Part shown: positions 7,780 to 16,480 of the stretch, piece after piece | How positions within the stretch are numbered: the stretch's first letter is position 1 | How the letters are laid out: each line of letters opens with the position of its first letter | NCBI GenBank assembly: GCA_964345385.1 | Contig: CAYFQM010000011.1 | Location: 1-19,884 of the forward strand | Origin: CAG-1000 sp964345385 | GTDB taxonomy: Bacteria; Bacillota_I; Bacilli_A; RF39; UBA660 | Length of the DNA: 19,884 nt | Reading direction: 5' to 3' | The notes under the pieces: generated by a model | What the model saw: only the letters and a program-made list of their open reading frames with translations | What the model was told of the DNA's origin: nothing | Databases searched by the model: none | Position numbers and translations under genes: made by a program

Positions 7780-8054
7780 AAAATACTACTTTCCTCTTTT
7801 CCTTTTATTTTTTGTAATTTATTCAAAGCAAAATCATAAATAGAATAATTATCTACATATAATATATCACTTACCATATCTGATAAAGATAACTGAGTTC
7901 TATTTTTCCAGTTGTTTTTTACTAAATAAGTCCATATATCTCTAGAAGATACTATTTTATATCCTAATAAATGTAATTCTTTTCTTTTAGAATCTAAAGC
8001 TGGTTTAAGTCTAGTATATAATTCTTCTACATTTTCAAACTCTATATCATCCAT
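7776..8054 (-). CDS. comN: ComN-like post-transcriptional regulator, 92 aa
   Basis: The small acidic protein fits the Bacillus ComN (YrzD) family in size and place: in Bacillus comN sits directly next to secDF, and here it overlaps secDF by 4 nt. The recognisable middle part is KRKELHLLGY..., followed by DIWTYLVKNNWK, and then short helices ending in a basic tail. ComN is described as acting on comE mRNA in B. subtilis; whether it does so here is unknown. The frame opens at TTG 8066, but ATG 8054 is the likelier start because GGTGA (8064-8060) precedes it. The family call rests on synteny plus general sequence character. Confidence 0.75.
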   Translation of the reverse strand: MDDIEFENVEELYTRLKPALDSKRKELHLLGYKIVSSRDIWTYLVKNNWKNRTQLSLSDMVSDILYVDNYSIYDFALNKLQKIKGKEESSIL

Positions 8055-8104
8055 TTCATTCACCAATACTATTTTACTATATATTGATAAAAAATAAAAG
8101 TAGA

Positions 8105-9367
8105 TTATTTAGTTGTTTTAAGAATAGAAGTGTTATTAAACTCTAATTTTTCAATTATTTGATGCGCTTTTGATACTGATAAATTTATTATAACGCTATA
8201 ATCATCAAAATATATTTTACCTAATCTAGATAACTCATTTGTTATCTTATATTCAATATTTTCTATATTTTCAAAAAACATAAAATAATTTTTAATATAT
8301 CTTTTTTTAATTCTTTCAAAATCTTTTTTATTTATTTTTAAATTTTTAATATCTTTTTTAATGTTTTTTATAAATAAATCAGCATTCTTACTTCTTGATG
8401 TTATATCTATCATTATATATTCATCCACTATATCAACACTATAATATAAGTTATTACTAATGCCTTCTTTCTTATATTTTTCATAATTTTTAGAAGAAGG
8501 ACCAAAGTTTAATTTAAATATTATTCCTAAATATAATAAAAGTTCATCATCTTCTTTAAAACCAAACTTTTTCTTTGGAATTTTAACAGCATATTTTACA
8601 ATAGGAATATTTATATTCATTACTTCTTCATGATAATTAACTTTCACCTTTTTTGGTTCATTTACTTTTACTTTAGAATAAGTACCTTTCTTTATATTTT
8701 TATTCTTATAATAAGCATCAATTATATTAATAACTTTATCTTTATCAAAGTTTCCACATATAACAATAAAAGTATTATTAGAAGTATATACATCTTCATA
8801 TAGACTTTTTAAATAATCCGGTGTTATTTTATTTATATCTTCTTTTTCTCCTAAAATAGAGTGTTTTTTATATGCTTGATTAAAAACATTTTTATTTATT
8901 AAATCACTAGTATACATATAAATATTATCTTTACACATATCTATTTCTTCAGATATTATTAACTTTTCTTCTTCTGTTTTTTTAATAGAAAACTTAGCAT
9001 TATAAAACAAATCTAATAATATATTTATGTTTTTTTCTATATTAGAAGACCCTCTTATATTATAATTAGTTGCATAATAACTAGTCCATGCATTTACAAT
9101 AGAGCCTAAAGAAGAAAGATGATTTGATATTTTATTACTTTCACCAATAGTCATTATTCTATGTTCTAAAAAGTGGGCAGAGCCAGGAATTACATCATAT
9201 ATTTCATTATCCTTTTTATACTTTAAAACTTCTGCGCCAAACTTAACAGAAATACTACAATAAAAATTCTTTGTTTCTAAAAACGGATATAAATAAACAT
9301 CTATATTATTCTTAGTAGTATATTTATATAATTTATTTTCTATATTTTCAAAACTGCGCTGAGTCAC
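8105..9367 (-). CDS. ymfH: M16-family metallopeptidase (YmfH-like), active-site bearing subunit
   Basis: The inverted zinc motif HxxEH is complete as HFLEH (residues 65-69 from the GTG start). The third metal ligand is most likely the second glutamate of SEEIDM about 72 residues later. The 420-aa length and sequence around GSAHFLEHRIM resemble B. subtilis YmfH, the catalytic partner in an M16B-type pair. The longest frame opens at TTG 9382, but GTG 9367 is preferred: AAGGAG (9379-9374) sits six bases before it. The gene overlaps its upstream partner by 20 nt, so the two chains are probably made in equal amounts. It may degrade peptides or process small exported peptides; the substrate cannot be read. 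Confidence 0.88.
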   Translation of the reverse strand: MTQRSFENIENKLYKYTTKNNIDVYLYPFLETKNFYCSISVKFGAEVLKYKKDNEIYDVIPGSAHFLEHRIMTIGESNKISNHLSSLGSIVNAWTSYYATNYNIRGSSNIEKNINILLDLFYNAKFSIKKTEEEKLIISEEIDMCKDNIYMYTSDLINKNVFNQAYKKHSILGEKEDINKITPDYLKSLYEDVYTSNNTFIVICGNFDKDKVINIIDAYYKNKNIKKGTYSKVKVNEPKKVKVNYHEEVMNINIPIVKYAVKIPKKKFGFKEDDELLLYLGIIFKLNFGPSSKNYEKYKKEGISNNLYYSVDIVDEYIMIDITSRSKNADLFIKNIKKDIKNLKINKKDFERIKKRYIKNYFMFFENIENIEYKITNELSRLGKIYFDDYSVIINLSVSKAHQIIEKLEFNNTSILKTTK

Positions 9368-10622
9368 TTTTATCTCCTTCAAAAAAATACGCTATACTTA
9401 ATTTTATCTTTTTAGATATGTTTAAAACCTCTTCTACAGTAACACTATTATATTTTTCTCTTAACTTTTCTATATCAGGTATTTCTTCAAATTCTTTAAT
9501 ATAATAATACTCTAATTGCATATCACTATTATCATAAAAAGTATTTAACTTAGTGCTTATTTGCATTTTTGCTTGTGTTAATAAATCACTAATCACTTTC
9601 TTATCTTTCATCATATTAGTGCACTTTTCTATTAACGCTTTTGTTTCTTTATAACTTCTTTTATTTATACCAGCATCAACAACTATTGATGAAGAATTTT
9701 TATATGAAAAAGAATGAATATAATAACATAAATTATGTTTTTCTCTTACAGTGCTAAAAAGTATTGAATTATTCATACTTCCTAATATATTATTATATAC
9801 ATTTAAAACATAATCTTTTTCATATTTAGTTAAGTCTATAAAATTATACCCCATTAATAATTTAGATTGATTAAATGATAAAGATTCTTTTTTAATAACT
9901 AATTTTTCAATTGGTTTATATTTTTCAGTAGGATTTAACGCATTTATATTTGATTTTATAGTACTTATTTTATCATCAAAATATTCAATATCTCCTTCAT
10001 TTATATCACCATGAAAAAACACATCTATTTTATAACCCCCATCAAATAATAGAGAGTAAAATTCATATAAGTTTTCCTCATTAATTTCATTTAATTCTTT
10101 TTTAGTTACAAGCTCATCATAACTTTTAGAAAGACCTTTAAACATTATCTTACGAAACTTTCTATGAGCATAAAGGTCTTTATTATCTTTTTTTGAATCA
10201 ATCATATTTATATAGTCTTTTTTAACTATATTAAAAGTTTCGGTATCAAATTTGTTTTCTAGTGCATTAGGATTAAACATAAATTCAAAAAATAAATCAA
10301 AGTTTTTCTTATATAATGATTTATCAGTATATTTTGGATTTAGAAAAGATAGTTCAAAAGAAAACTTCTCTAAATTATTATATACTGAGTAATTAGCGTT
10401 TAAACTAGAGCCATATAAATCTTCACAAGCATTTATTAGCTTTTTTCTAGTATTATATTTTTTAGTAGAATAAGAAAGAATACCATCTAAAAATGAATAA
10501 TACTTAATATTACTTTTATCAAACTCTTTAGTAAATATTACTTTAAACTCTATCATCTTAAATCTAGTAGTATTTATAAAATGCAATGTATAATTATTTT
10601 TATTAATTTTTTTATAGTTCAT
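9348..10622 (-). CDS. ymfF: M16-family peptidase-like protein (YmfF-like), non-catalytic partner
   Basis: The sequence has the M16 scaffold, with LDGILSYSTKKY in the place of the usual zinc-motif region, an FFHGDI segment typical of the middle of the fold, and a second repeat. There is no HxxEH motif, so it should be catalytically inactive. Inactive/active M16 pairs are the rule for YmfF/YmfH-type loci. ATG 10622 is chosen over TTG 10634 because GAGGAAA immediately precedes it. In B. subtilis the pair sits close to spoIIIE (ftsK-like), as here. A minus-strand TATAAT at 10644-10639 gives this operon a possible promoter just after the deoD terminator, but the transcript would then start almost at the ribosome site. 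Confidence 0.85.
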   Translation of the reverse strand: MNYKKINKNNYTLHFINTTRFKMIEFKVIFTKEFDKSNIKYYSFLDGILSYSTKKYNTRKKLINACEDLYGSSLNANYSVYNNLEKFSFELSFLNPKYTDKSLYKKNFDLFFEFMFNPNALENKFDTETFNIVKKDYINMIDSKKDNKDLYAHRKFRKIMFKGLSKSYDELVTKKELNEINEENLYEFYSLLFDGGYKIDVFFHGDINEGDIEYFDDKISTIKSNINALNPTEKYKPIEKLVIKKESLSFNQSKLLMGYNFIDLTKYEKDYVLNVYNNILGSMNNSILFSTVREKHNLCYYIHSFSYKNSSSIVVDAGINKRSYKETKALIEKCTNMMKDKKVISDLLTQAKMQISTKLNTFYDNSDMQLEYYYIKEFEEIPDIEKLREKYNSVTVEEVLNISKKIKLSIAYFFEGDKSDSAQF

Positions 10623-10648
10623 TTGTTTCCTCAAAAGTATTATATCAT

Positions 10649-10672
10649 AAAAAAAGAGCGTTAACTCTTTTT
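10649..10672 (-). terminator. Terminator of the ezrA-ftsK-deoD unit
   Basis: The eight-pair stem AAAAAGAG / CTCTTTTT with a six-base loop lies directly after the deoD stop codon and, on the minus strand, runs into seven Ts. It separates the upstream division/nucleoside genes from the ymfF operon. Confidence 0.8.
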
Positions 10673-11378
10673 ATAATTTAATAATTGTTTCTAATGCTAA
10701 GTAAATCATTTGGTCAACATTTTTAACTCTTTCTTCTGAAGTAAACTCTTTTTTAGTTATTAAGTTATCACTTATTGTACATATACAAGAAGCTTGTTTA
10801 TGAAGTTTTTTAGCGTTAAAGAATAATGCATAAGCTTCCATTTCAACTGCTAAACAATCTTTAGAAGTAAATTTATCATAATTTTTATATGTATTATAAA
10901 AAGCTTCTGTAGTATGAACTCTTCCTTTCATTATAGGTATTTGATTAATAGTTGCTACTTTTTCTATTTCATTATTTATTGCAAATGAAGAATTAATAAT
11001 CTTTTCATCTTCAATTCCTGCTTCTTCATCATAATTAGTTAAACTATAAGCAGAAGTTACTACTATGTTTGTACCTAAATCTAATGATTCTAAATATGCT
11101 CCTGCTGTTCCTATACGAATAATATAGTCAACATCATAAAAATTATATAATTCATAACTATATATTCCCATACTACCTATTCCCATTCCACTTGAAAATA
11201 CTGTAACATCTACCCCCTTATATTTACCAGTATATGCAAGCTCTCCTCTTACTTGATTAACTAATTTTACATCAGTTAAATATTTTTGTGCAATATGAGT
11301 TGCTCTATTTGGATCTCCTGGCATTAATACTCTTTTTGCTATATCTTCTTTTTTTGCTTCTATATGTGGTGTTGCCAT
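10671..11378 (-). CDS. deoD: Purine nucleoside phosphorylase, DeoD type
   Basis: The enzyme splits purine (deoxy)nucleosides with phosphate into base and (deoxy)ribose-1-phosphate for salvage; the DeoD type is a cytoplasmic hexamer. Signatures read in order are MATPHI, VLMPGDPNRA (phosphate site, R25), IIRIGTAGA (R88 and the phosphate-binding turn), VEMEA at 178-182 (ribose binding), and SDNL with D204 plus SEER with R217. D204 and R217 fall at the same numbers as the catalytic Asp and Arg of E. coli DeoD. The 235-aa length is standard. One base separates its start codon from the ftsK stop, so it is co-transcribed with ftsK and ezrA. Confidence 0.97.
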   Translation of the reverse strand: MATPHIEAKKEDIAKRVLMPGDPNRATHIAQKYLTDVKLVNQVRGELAYTGKYKGVDVTVFSSGMGIGSMGIYSYELYNFYDVDYIIRIGTAGAYLESLDLGTNIVVTSAYSLTNYDEEAGIEDEKIINSSFAINNEIEKVATINQIPIMKGRVHTTEAFYNTYKNYDKFTSKDCLAVEMEAYALFFNAKKLHKQASCICTISDNLITKKEFTSEERVKNVDQMIYLALETIIKL

Positions 11379-11379
11379 A

Positions 11380-13581
11380 TTAATCTCCTTTCTCTTCTAA
11401 TTTTATTAACACATCTCTTGGTTTACTTCCCTTTGGGGGACCAACTATTCCACGTTCTTCAAATGCTTCTATTATTCTAGCTGCTCTATTATATCCAACT
11501 TGATATCTTCTTTGTATTAATGAAGCACTTATTTGTCCTTTATGAATCGCATACTCTAATACATCATTATATATTACATCAACATCAGAATCATCATTCT
11601 CACCAAATTTACCAGCACTTTTACCTAAGTTATTATAAGACTCATCAAATTGTGGGGCATCATTTTTAGATTTAACAAAATCTGATATTTTTTTAATTTC
11701 TTCATCTGATACAAAGCTACCTTGAATTCTAAGTGGTGTATTATCATCAATAGGTTTATAAAGCATATCTCCTTTTCCTAATAGCTTTTCAGCTCCAGTC
11801 ATATCTAATATAGTTCTACTATCAATTGAAGAAGAAACTGCAAATGAAATACGCGATGGAATATTTGCTTTTATAATACCTGTTATAACATCTGTTGATG
11901 GTCTTTGAGTAGCCACTATTAAATGTATACCAGCTGCTCTTGCTAACTGAGTAATTCTCATAATTGATTCTTCTACTTCTTTAGCTGCAACAACCATTAA
12001 ATCAGCAAGTTCATCAATTATGACAATTATATATGGCATTTTTCTTTCACCACAATCAGGATTCTTTTTTAATTTCTTTTCTATATATTCATTATAAGTT
12101 TTTATACTTTTAGTATTAGTATTTTTAAATGTTTCATACCTTTTATCCATCTCATTTACTATTGTTTGTAATGCTTTACTTGCTTGTTTTGGATCAGTAA
12201 CTACTGGTGTATCTAGATGTGGTATACCCTCATAAACATTAAATTCCACTTTCTTAGGATCTATTAATACAAGCTTTACTTCTTCAGGAGTTGTTCTCAT
12301 TATTAAAGTAATAATAATATTATTAATACATACACTCTTACCACTTCCTGTAGCTCCTGCGACTAACATATGAGGAGTTTTATCTATTTCAAAAAATCTA
12401 GGAGTACCCATTATATCTCTTCCAAGAGGCGCTAATAGTTTTATATCACTATATTTTTTAGGTATTAATTCCATCATTTCTCTTAAAGAAACAGTTGCTA
12501 TTTCAGGATTAGGTATTTCTATTCCAATAGTACCTTTTCCTCTTATTGGAGCTTCTATTCTAACATCTTTAGCAGCTAAAGCTAAACCTATTTCTCTTGA
12601 CATACTAGTTATTTTACTTACTCTTGTTCCTCTTTCTACTTCAAGTTCAAATTGAGTAACAGCAGGTCCAACATGTGCTTCTACTACTTTTGCTTTAATA
12701 CCAAAATCAGCAAAAACTCTTTGAAGAGGTTCAATATTTTGAGCTATATGTTCATTAGATAAAGATGTCTTATTTTTAATTGAGTTTAACAAAGTAATTG
12801 GAGGTTTTACATATTCTGTTTGATCATGAAGAGTTACTTTTTCAATTGTTCCAACGGTTTCTTCTTTTGTCTCTGGTTTATGTTGAATATCCGAAATACT
12901 AGTAATTACAACCTTTTTATTTTCTTCAGTTTCTTCACTTAATTTTTTCATTTCTTCTAAAGTCATTTTATTTAAATCTGGGTCTTTAGAAAACACTTTT
13001 TTCAAATAATTAACTATTGACTTAAAGATATCTGATAAAGTTATATCAAATATTAATATTATTCCAACTACTACAAAAATTAAAGTAACTATTTCTGTTC
13101 CTTCTATATCAAATAGTGAAACAAAAACAAAAGATAATGTAGCACCTAACATTCCTCCTCCAGAATGTCTTATATCTACTTCATTAAAATTATTAGCTTC
13201 ATTATTATATGATGAAGCTATACAATAATAAGTACTACTTATTATTTCTTTTTTAGATAAATCATTATTTTCAATATAGTTAACATGCGAAAAAACTAGT
13301 AAAGATACAATAATAATATAAACTCCTATTAATCTAGAGTTAATTAATGAAGAAGTTTTTCTATCTGCTATTAAATATATACCTAATGCTGCAAATAATA
13401 AAAGAGTAATTAAATATAAACTTCCACTAAAAAATATAGATATAGTTTTAATAAAGTCTCCAATAATACCAAAAGAACCAATACCAATAATAGAAATTAT
13501 AATAAAAAATAGTCCTAATAAATCTTTAGAATATCCTCTTTTCTTTGTTTCTTTTACACTTCTTCTTTTTCTTCTACTCAT
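11380..13581 (-). CDS. ftsK: DNA translocase FtsK/SpoIIIE family
   Basis: This membrane-anchored hexameric ATPase pumps chromosomal DNA through the closing septum. The 733 aa show about four membrane segments in residues 18-185, a charged linker (~195-260), and the motor domain with Walker A GATGSGKS at 409-416, Walker B IIVIIDELADL at ~518-528 and ATQRPSTDVITG at ~557-568. A C-terminal winged-helix gamma domain (~668-730) includes QRRYQVGYNRAARI, which reads the orienting DNA repeats. The linker is short, as in SpoIIIE, rather than long as in E. coli FtsK. Its start codon shares an A with the ezrA stop (TAATG) and GGGGGAT precedes it, so coupling to ezrA is likely. Confidence 0.96.
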   Translation of the reverse strand: MSRRKRRSVKETKKRGYSKDLLGLFFIIISIIGIGSFGIIGDFIKTISIFFSGSLYLITLLLFAALGIYLIADRKTSSLINSRLIGVYIIIVSLLVFSHVNYIENNDLSKKEIISSTYYCIASSYNNEANNFNEVDIRHSGGGMLGATLSFVFVSLFDIEGTEIVTLIFVVVGIILIFDITLSDIFKSIVNYLKKVFSKDPDLNKMTLEEMKKLSEETEENKKVVITSISDIQHKPETKEETVGTIEKVTLHDQTEYVKPPITLLNSIKNKTSLSNEHIAQNIEPLQRVFADFGIKAKVVEAHVGPAVTQFELEVERGTRVSKITSMSREIGLALAAKDVRIEAPIRGKGTIGIEIPNPEIATVSLREMMELIPKKYSDIKLLAPLGRDIMGTPRFFEIDKTPHMLVAGATGSGKSVCINNIIITLIMRTTPEEVKLVLIDPKKVEFNVYEGIPHLDTPVVTDPKQASKALQTIVNEMDKRYETFKNTNTKSIKTYNEYIEKKLKKNPDCGERKMPYIIVIIDELADLMVVAAKEVEESIMRITQLARAAGIHLIVATQRPSTDVITGIIKANIPSRISFAVSSSIDSRTILDMTGAEKLLGKGDMLYKPIDDNTPLRIQGSFVSDEEIKKISDFVKSKNDAPQFDESYNNLGKSAGKFGENDDSDVDVIYNDVLEYAIHKGQISASLIQRRYQVGYNRAARIIEAFEERGIVGPPKGSKPRDVLIKLEEKGD

Positions 13582-15293
13582 TATAAATCATCCCCCTTCA
13601 ATAATCTTTTATATATACCAGGTTCTACTATATTAAGTGCGTTTAATACTACTTCTAAAGAAGATTTATAATCTCCTTTATAAAATAGTTTAGTAGCACT
13701 ATTTAAATAATCTTCTATTTCTTTATATGTTGAACGATATCTATTACCATATACAATAGCTGTTTCAGCCATAGTAGCATTAGATATTGTTCCTTTTGAA
13801 GTTTGATATAACTTTAATGCTAAATCTCTTGCAGTATCAACCCTTAAATTAAGTGTATTAATTGAAATAGGTTTTTTCAATAATTCTTTTTTTATTTCAT
13901 TAACTGCATCATTAGCTTCTTTCAATTGAACATAAAACTTATTTGGAACAATAGGTAAATTATATTCTTTAATTTTATGTTTAGAATCATCTATAATTAT
14001 TTTTATTTCAGATAATTGATCTCTTGCTCTTGATTCATCTTCTTTTAAACTACCAAGATTTTTTAATGTTAATTCAAGCATATCTTCAACTTTAGATACT
14101 TTAACTTTAACTAATTCACATTCATTATCTAACCTAGTATATGGAAACTTTCTTATTAAAGTCCTATCATTAATAAGTTTAAAACTTTCTTTTGTTTCAA
14201 TTAAATCTTTATTAATATTATCTATTGTTTCAATCTCTTCATCAGTTAAATCATATGTGTCTTTCAATACATCAATTTCAGAATATAAATTCCTAATTGT
14301 AGTTGAAAGAGTATTAATTCTTTGAGTTACATTTACAAGACTTTTTTCAAAATTTATTTTTGAGTTTTTCTCTTTTTCAAAATCATTATATATATTTTCA
14401 TAATAATCAGACAATGTTTTTAAATCAAATATACTATTTTCTAAATTTAATACATTTAACCTATCCATTATCTCACTAATTTTTTTATTAGTTTCACTTA
14501 TATTATAATCTAAATTTAAATATTCTAAATTATAACCATTTTGAATCATTTTATCTGCTACTGATTTAATATCATTCATTTTCTTAGGTAATATTATTTT
14601 ACTAAGCATAACTACAGTTGGTGCTTCATCAATAACTATTCCTATATTATTTATCATATCATCTAATACTTTTACTATTTTTCCTATTTCTTCATATTCT
14701 TTATTAGTAACAGCCACTTCAAAACCACTAAATAATTTATCAATATTTTCAAACTGTAAATCTATAGAATTAGATACTTCTTTATAATCATTTTTATTTT
14801 TATTATATTTAAATACTATATCTCTATAGACACTTTTTAATTTAGTAATAGCTTCTCTATTTCTTGATTCACTTTCAGTTAAATCTTTAATAGACTCAAG
14901 TAAATTATTACATTTAGCTTTTATATGAAATATATTTTGTTCTATTTCTATAATTTCTTTGTCACATTCTTTATAGTTTTTTCTATAAAAATTATTATCA
15001 AGTTCTACCAATGCATTTGTAATATTATCAATATCTATATTTGTAATCTCATTATATTTTTTCTTCCATTCATCTACTTTTTTACCTGTTTTTTTATTAT
15101 TAATAAGTTTTTCCGATTTAGAAAGTTCACTAATTAAAGAAGAAGATATAATCATATTTTTTGAAATATTAAGTTTATCAATAGCTTTACTTATAGAGCG
15201 TTTTTTTTGATTTTTTATAATCAAAATAACAATTAATAAAATAATTGTCAATAAAATAAAAGATGCTACAATTATAAGAGTTGTTTTATCCAT
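13581..15293 (-). CDS. ezrA: Septation ring formation regulator EzrA
   Basis: EzrA is a membrane-tethered spectrin-like arc that restrains FtsZ ring assembly and links it to wall synthesis. The 570 aa begin with one N-terminal membrane helix (residues ~5-26) and a basic stop-transfer sequence, followed by almost continuous coiled coil. This matches the family's topology and usual length (about 560-575). The C-terminal segment YGNRYRS...LFYKGDYKSSLEVVLNAL...EPG matches the conserved end of Bacillus EzrA (FGNRFRS...FYAFDYDDSYE...APG). ATG 15293 follows AAGGAAGG. Co-transcription with ftsK puts two septum-acting proteins in one unit. Confidence 0.93.
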   Translation of the reverse strand: MDKTTLIIVASFILLTIILLIVILIIKNQKKRSISKAIDKLNISKNMIISSSLISELSKSEKLINNKKTGKKVDEWKKKYNEITNIDIDNITNALVELDNNFYRKNYKECDKEIIEIEQNIFHIKAKCNNLLESIKDLTESESRNREAITKLKSVYRDIVFKYNKNKNDYKEVSNSIDLQFENIDKLFSGFEVAVTNKEYEEIGKIVKVLDDMINNIGIVIDEAPTVVMLSKIILPKKMNDIKSVADKMIQNGYNLEYLNLDYNISETNKKISEIMDRLNVLNLENSIFDLKTLSDYYENIYNDFEKEKNSKINFEKSLVNVTQRINTLSTTIRNLYSEIDVLKDTYDLTDEEIETIDNINKDLIETKESFKLINDRTLIRKFPYTRLDNECELVKVKVSKVEDMLELTLKNLGSLKEDESRARDQLSEIKIIIDDSKHKIKEYNLPIVPNKFYVQLKEANDAVNEIKKELLKKPISINTLNLRVDTARDLALKLYQTSKGTISNATMAETAIVYGNRYRSTYKEIEDYLNSATKLFYKGDYKSSLEVVLNALNIVEPGIYKRLLKGDDL

Positions 15294-15323
15294 GTATCCT
15301 TCCTTATCTTCTTATTACATTTT

Positions 15324-15351
15324 ATCATATTTTTAAATCTTTTTACATAAA
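15324..15351 (-). promoter_or_regulatory. Candidate promoter for ezrA-ftsK-deoD
   Basis: On the minus strand TTTATG (-35, 15351-15346) and TATGAT (-10, 15329-15324) are 16 bp apart, about 30 nt upstream of the ezrA start. The boxes are imperfect, and other AT-rich choices nearby cannot be excluded. Confidence 0.35.
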
Positions 15352-15373
15352 ATTAATAGTTTTTATAAAATTA

Positions 15374-15402
15374 TTGAAAAAAAGGAGGAAATATGCTATA
15401 AT
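15374..15402 (+). promoter_or_regulatory. Sigma-A-type promoter for the 229-aa coiled-coil protein gene
   Basis: TTGAAA (15374-15379) and TATAAT (15397-15402) have ideal 17-bp spacing, with a TG one base before the -10 box. The expected start near 15409 leaves a very short leader before the ribosome site GGGGAGG (15417-15422 region). It is back to back with the ezrA promoter. Confidence 0.7.
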
Positions 15403-15428
15403 TAGTTCATTAAACGGGGAGGTATAAT

Positions 15429-16118
15429 ATGGAAAACAAAGAATTAGTAGATATATTAAATAAAAGATTAGAAGAATTAGAAAATGCTTCTAAAAACAAT
15501 GATCCAAAATATTCAAAAGAACAATTATCAAAAAACATAGAAGATATTCGTGATGACTTAAATGAATATAATTTGCTTTTGGAAAAATATAAACAAATTA
15601 ATGATAAAATAAAACAATTTGAAGAAAAAATGTGTAAAAAATATATAATTACATTAAATAATACTACAGCAGATACATTTACAGTTTTAAGTGAAGAAGA
15701 AATAGAAGAAGTAGAGTTTGACAAAAATCAAGAAAAAAAACTAGCAGAATTTAGAGCGAAAAAAGCTGCAGATAATGAAAGAAAAGAAAAAAACAAATTG
15801 TTTAGAAGCAAAGCGTTTCGGATATTAACAAGTATTTGCGCTGCATTTGCAATAATCAATGGTATCGGAACCTTAGGAATACTTGCTAAAACAGGAATTA
15901 GTAAGTTAGGTGCTATACCTACAGGAATATTAACATATTTTTTTGGAAAAACAGCAATTACTTTACCAAAAACATTAAATGCAACTGAATCAAAAATAAA
16001 CGACGTAAGAGAAAATGAACAAAAGCTTGAAAAAGCAAGAGAAGAAAGAATAAAAAAGTTTAAAGAATTTATAAAAAGCATAAAAGATGGTACTGCAGAA
16101 TATATTAAAAAAATATAA
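15429..16118 (+). CDS. Coiled-coil protein with a central hydrophobic hairpin, unknown function, 229 aa
   Basis: I do not recognise this protein. Residues 1-75 are heptad-rich and charged. A short strand-rich segment (YIITLNNTTADTFTVL) follows, then another charged helix with a lysine/arginine-rich run (~98-125). Two hydrophobic segments (~128-150 and ~155-175) are rich in glycine and alanine (INGIGTLGILAKTG...GILTYFFGKTA). The last 50 residues are again an amphipathic charged helix. This suggests two membrane-spanning or re-entrant helices with both coiled-coil ends on the same, probably cytoplasmic, side. It is transcribed alone from a strong promoter and ended by its own terminator, divergently from ezrA. 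Confidence 0.75.
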   Translation: MENKELVDILNKRLEELENASKNNDPKYSKEQLSKNIEDIRDDLNEYNLLLEKYKQINDKIKQFEEKMCKKYIITLNNTTADTFTVLSEEEIEEVEFDKNQEKKLAEFRAKKAADNERKEKNKLFRSKAFRILTSICAAFAIINGIGTLGILAKTGISKLGAIPTGILTYFFGKTAITLPKTLNATESKINDVRENEQKLEKAREERIKKFKEFIKSIKDGTAEYIKKI

Positions 16119-16120
16119 AA

Positions 16121-16148
16121 AAAGCTTACTTGAATGTAAGTTTTTTTT
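16121..16148 (+). terminator. Terminator after the coiled-coil protein gene
   Basis: Stem CTTAC (16125-16129) / GTAAG (16136-16140), extended by flanking A-T pairs, is followed by eight Ts. Confidence 0.75.
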
Positions 16149-16179
16149 CTTCTGATAATTTTCAGTTTTTTCTAAAACA

Positions 16180-16218
16180 CTATATAATTAATTTATTATA
16201 TAGTTGTTTTTTTGACAT
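16180..16218 (-). other. Possible 12-codon ORF with a perfect ribosome site
   Basis: On the minus strand AAAGGAGG lies four bases before ATG 16218, which opens a 12-residue frame (MSKKQL...) ending in TAG at 16182-16180. A nine-pair inverted repeat, CTATATAAT (16180-16188) / ATTATATAG (16195-16203), covers its end and on the plus strand is followed by seven Ts, so the same bases could form a second terminator for the upstream plus-strand gene. The ORF may be a leader peptide, a remnant of a lost gene, or chance. Confidence 0.25.
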
Positions 16219-16273
16219 AAACCCTCCTTTATTTATATATCATTAGTACCTTAATAAATATTTCTCAAAACAA

Positions 16274-16297
16274 AACCAATCTATTTATAGATTGGTT
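16274..16297 (-). terminator. Terminator downstream of tRNA-Met
   Basis: The ten-pair stem AACCAATCTA / TAGATTGGTT with a four-base loop is followed on the minus strand by TTGTTTTG. It lies about 38 nt after the tRNA 3' end. Confidence 0.7.
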
Positions 16298-16334
16298 ATT
16301 TATTATAACTCTTAAATTTGAGCATAATTTCTTT

Positions 16335-16411
16335 TGGTAGCGACGGAGGGATTCGAACCCACGACACCACGGGTATGAACCGTGTGCTCTAGCCAACTGA
16401 GCTACATCGCC
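16335..16411 (-). tRNA. tRNA-Met (elongator, anticodon CAU)
   Basis: The complete 77-nt tRNA starts GGCGATG and ends with an encoded CCA. The anticodon arm is CACGG-TTCATAC-CCGTG, giving CAT, and the T arm is TGGG-TTCGAAT-CCC. The sequence is close to Bacillus elongator tRNA-Met, including the G1-U72 end pair. The absence of the initiator's three G-C anticodon-stem pairs argues against fMet. The lysidine-modified Ile tRNA also has CAU and cannot be fully excluded by eye. Confidence 0.93.
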
Positions 16412-16425
16412 AAACAAGTAATATA

Positions 16426-16454
16426 ATATTAACATAATAAAGGCGTTTTTTCAA
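16426..16454 (-). promoter_or_regulatory. Promoter of tRNA-Met
   Basis: On the minus strand TTGAAA (16454-16449) and TAATAT (16431-16426) are exactly 17 bp apart, with a TG one base before the -10 box. The expected start is a few bases upstream of the mature tRNA end. Confidence 0.65.
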
Positions 16455-16480
16455 GAGATATGTTTATAATTTATGTTTTC

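Noticed and set aside
3005..15293. Mycoplasma-type genetic code (TGA = Trp)
   Set aside because: TGA terminates rel and comN in ATGA overlaps, and tryptophan codons are TGG.
15410..16081. Minus-strand open frames opposite the 229-aa gene, and a plus-strand frame at 14925-15137 opposite ezrA
   Set aside because: They have Ser/Phe/Ile-rich shadow composition and no initiation signals; the opposite strand has promoter, ribosome site and terminator support.
16119..16334. Riboswitch or T-box in the gap before tRNA-Met
   Set aside because: Only terminator-like hairpins and a 12-codon ORF are visible; no specifier, T-box or known aptamer core was seen.
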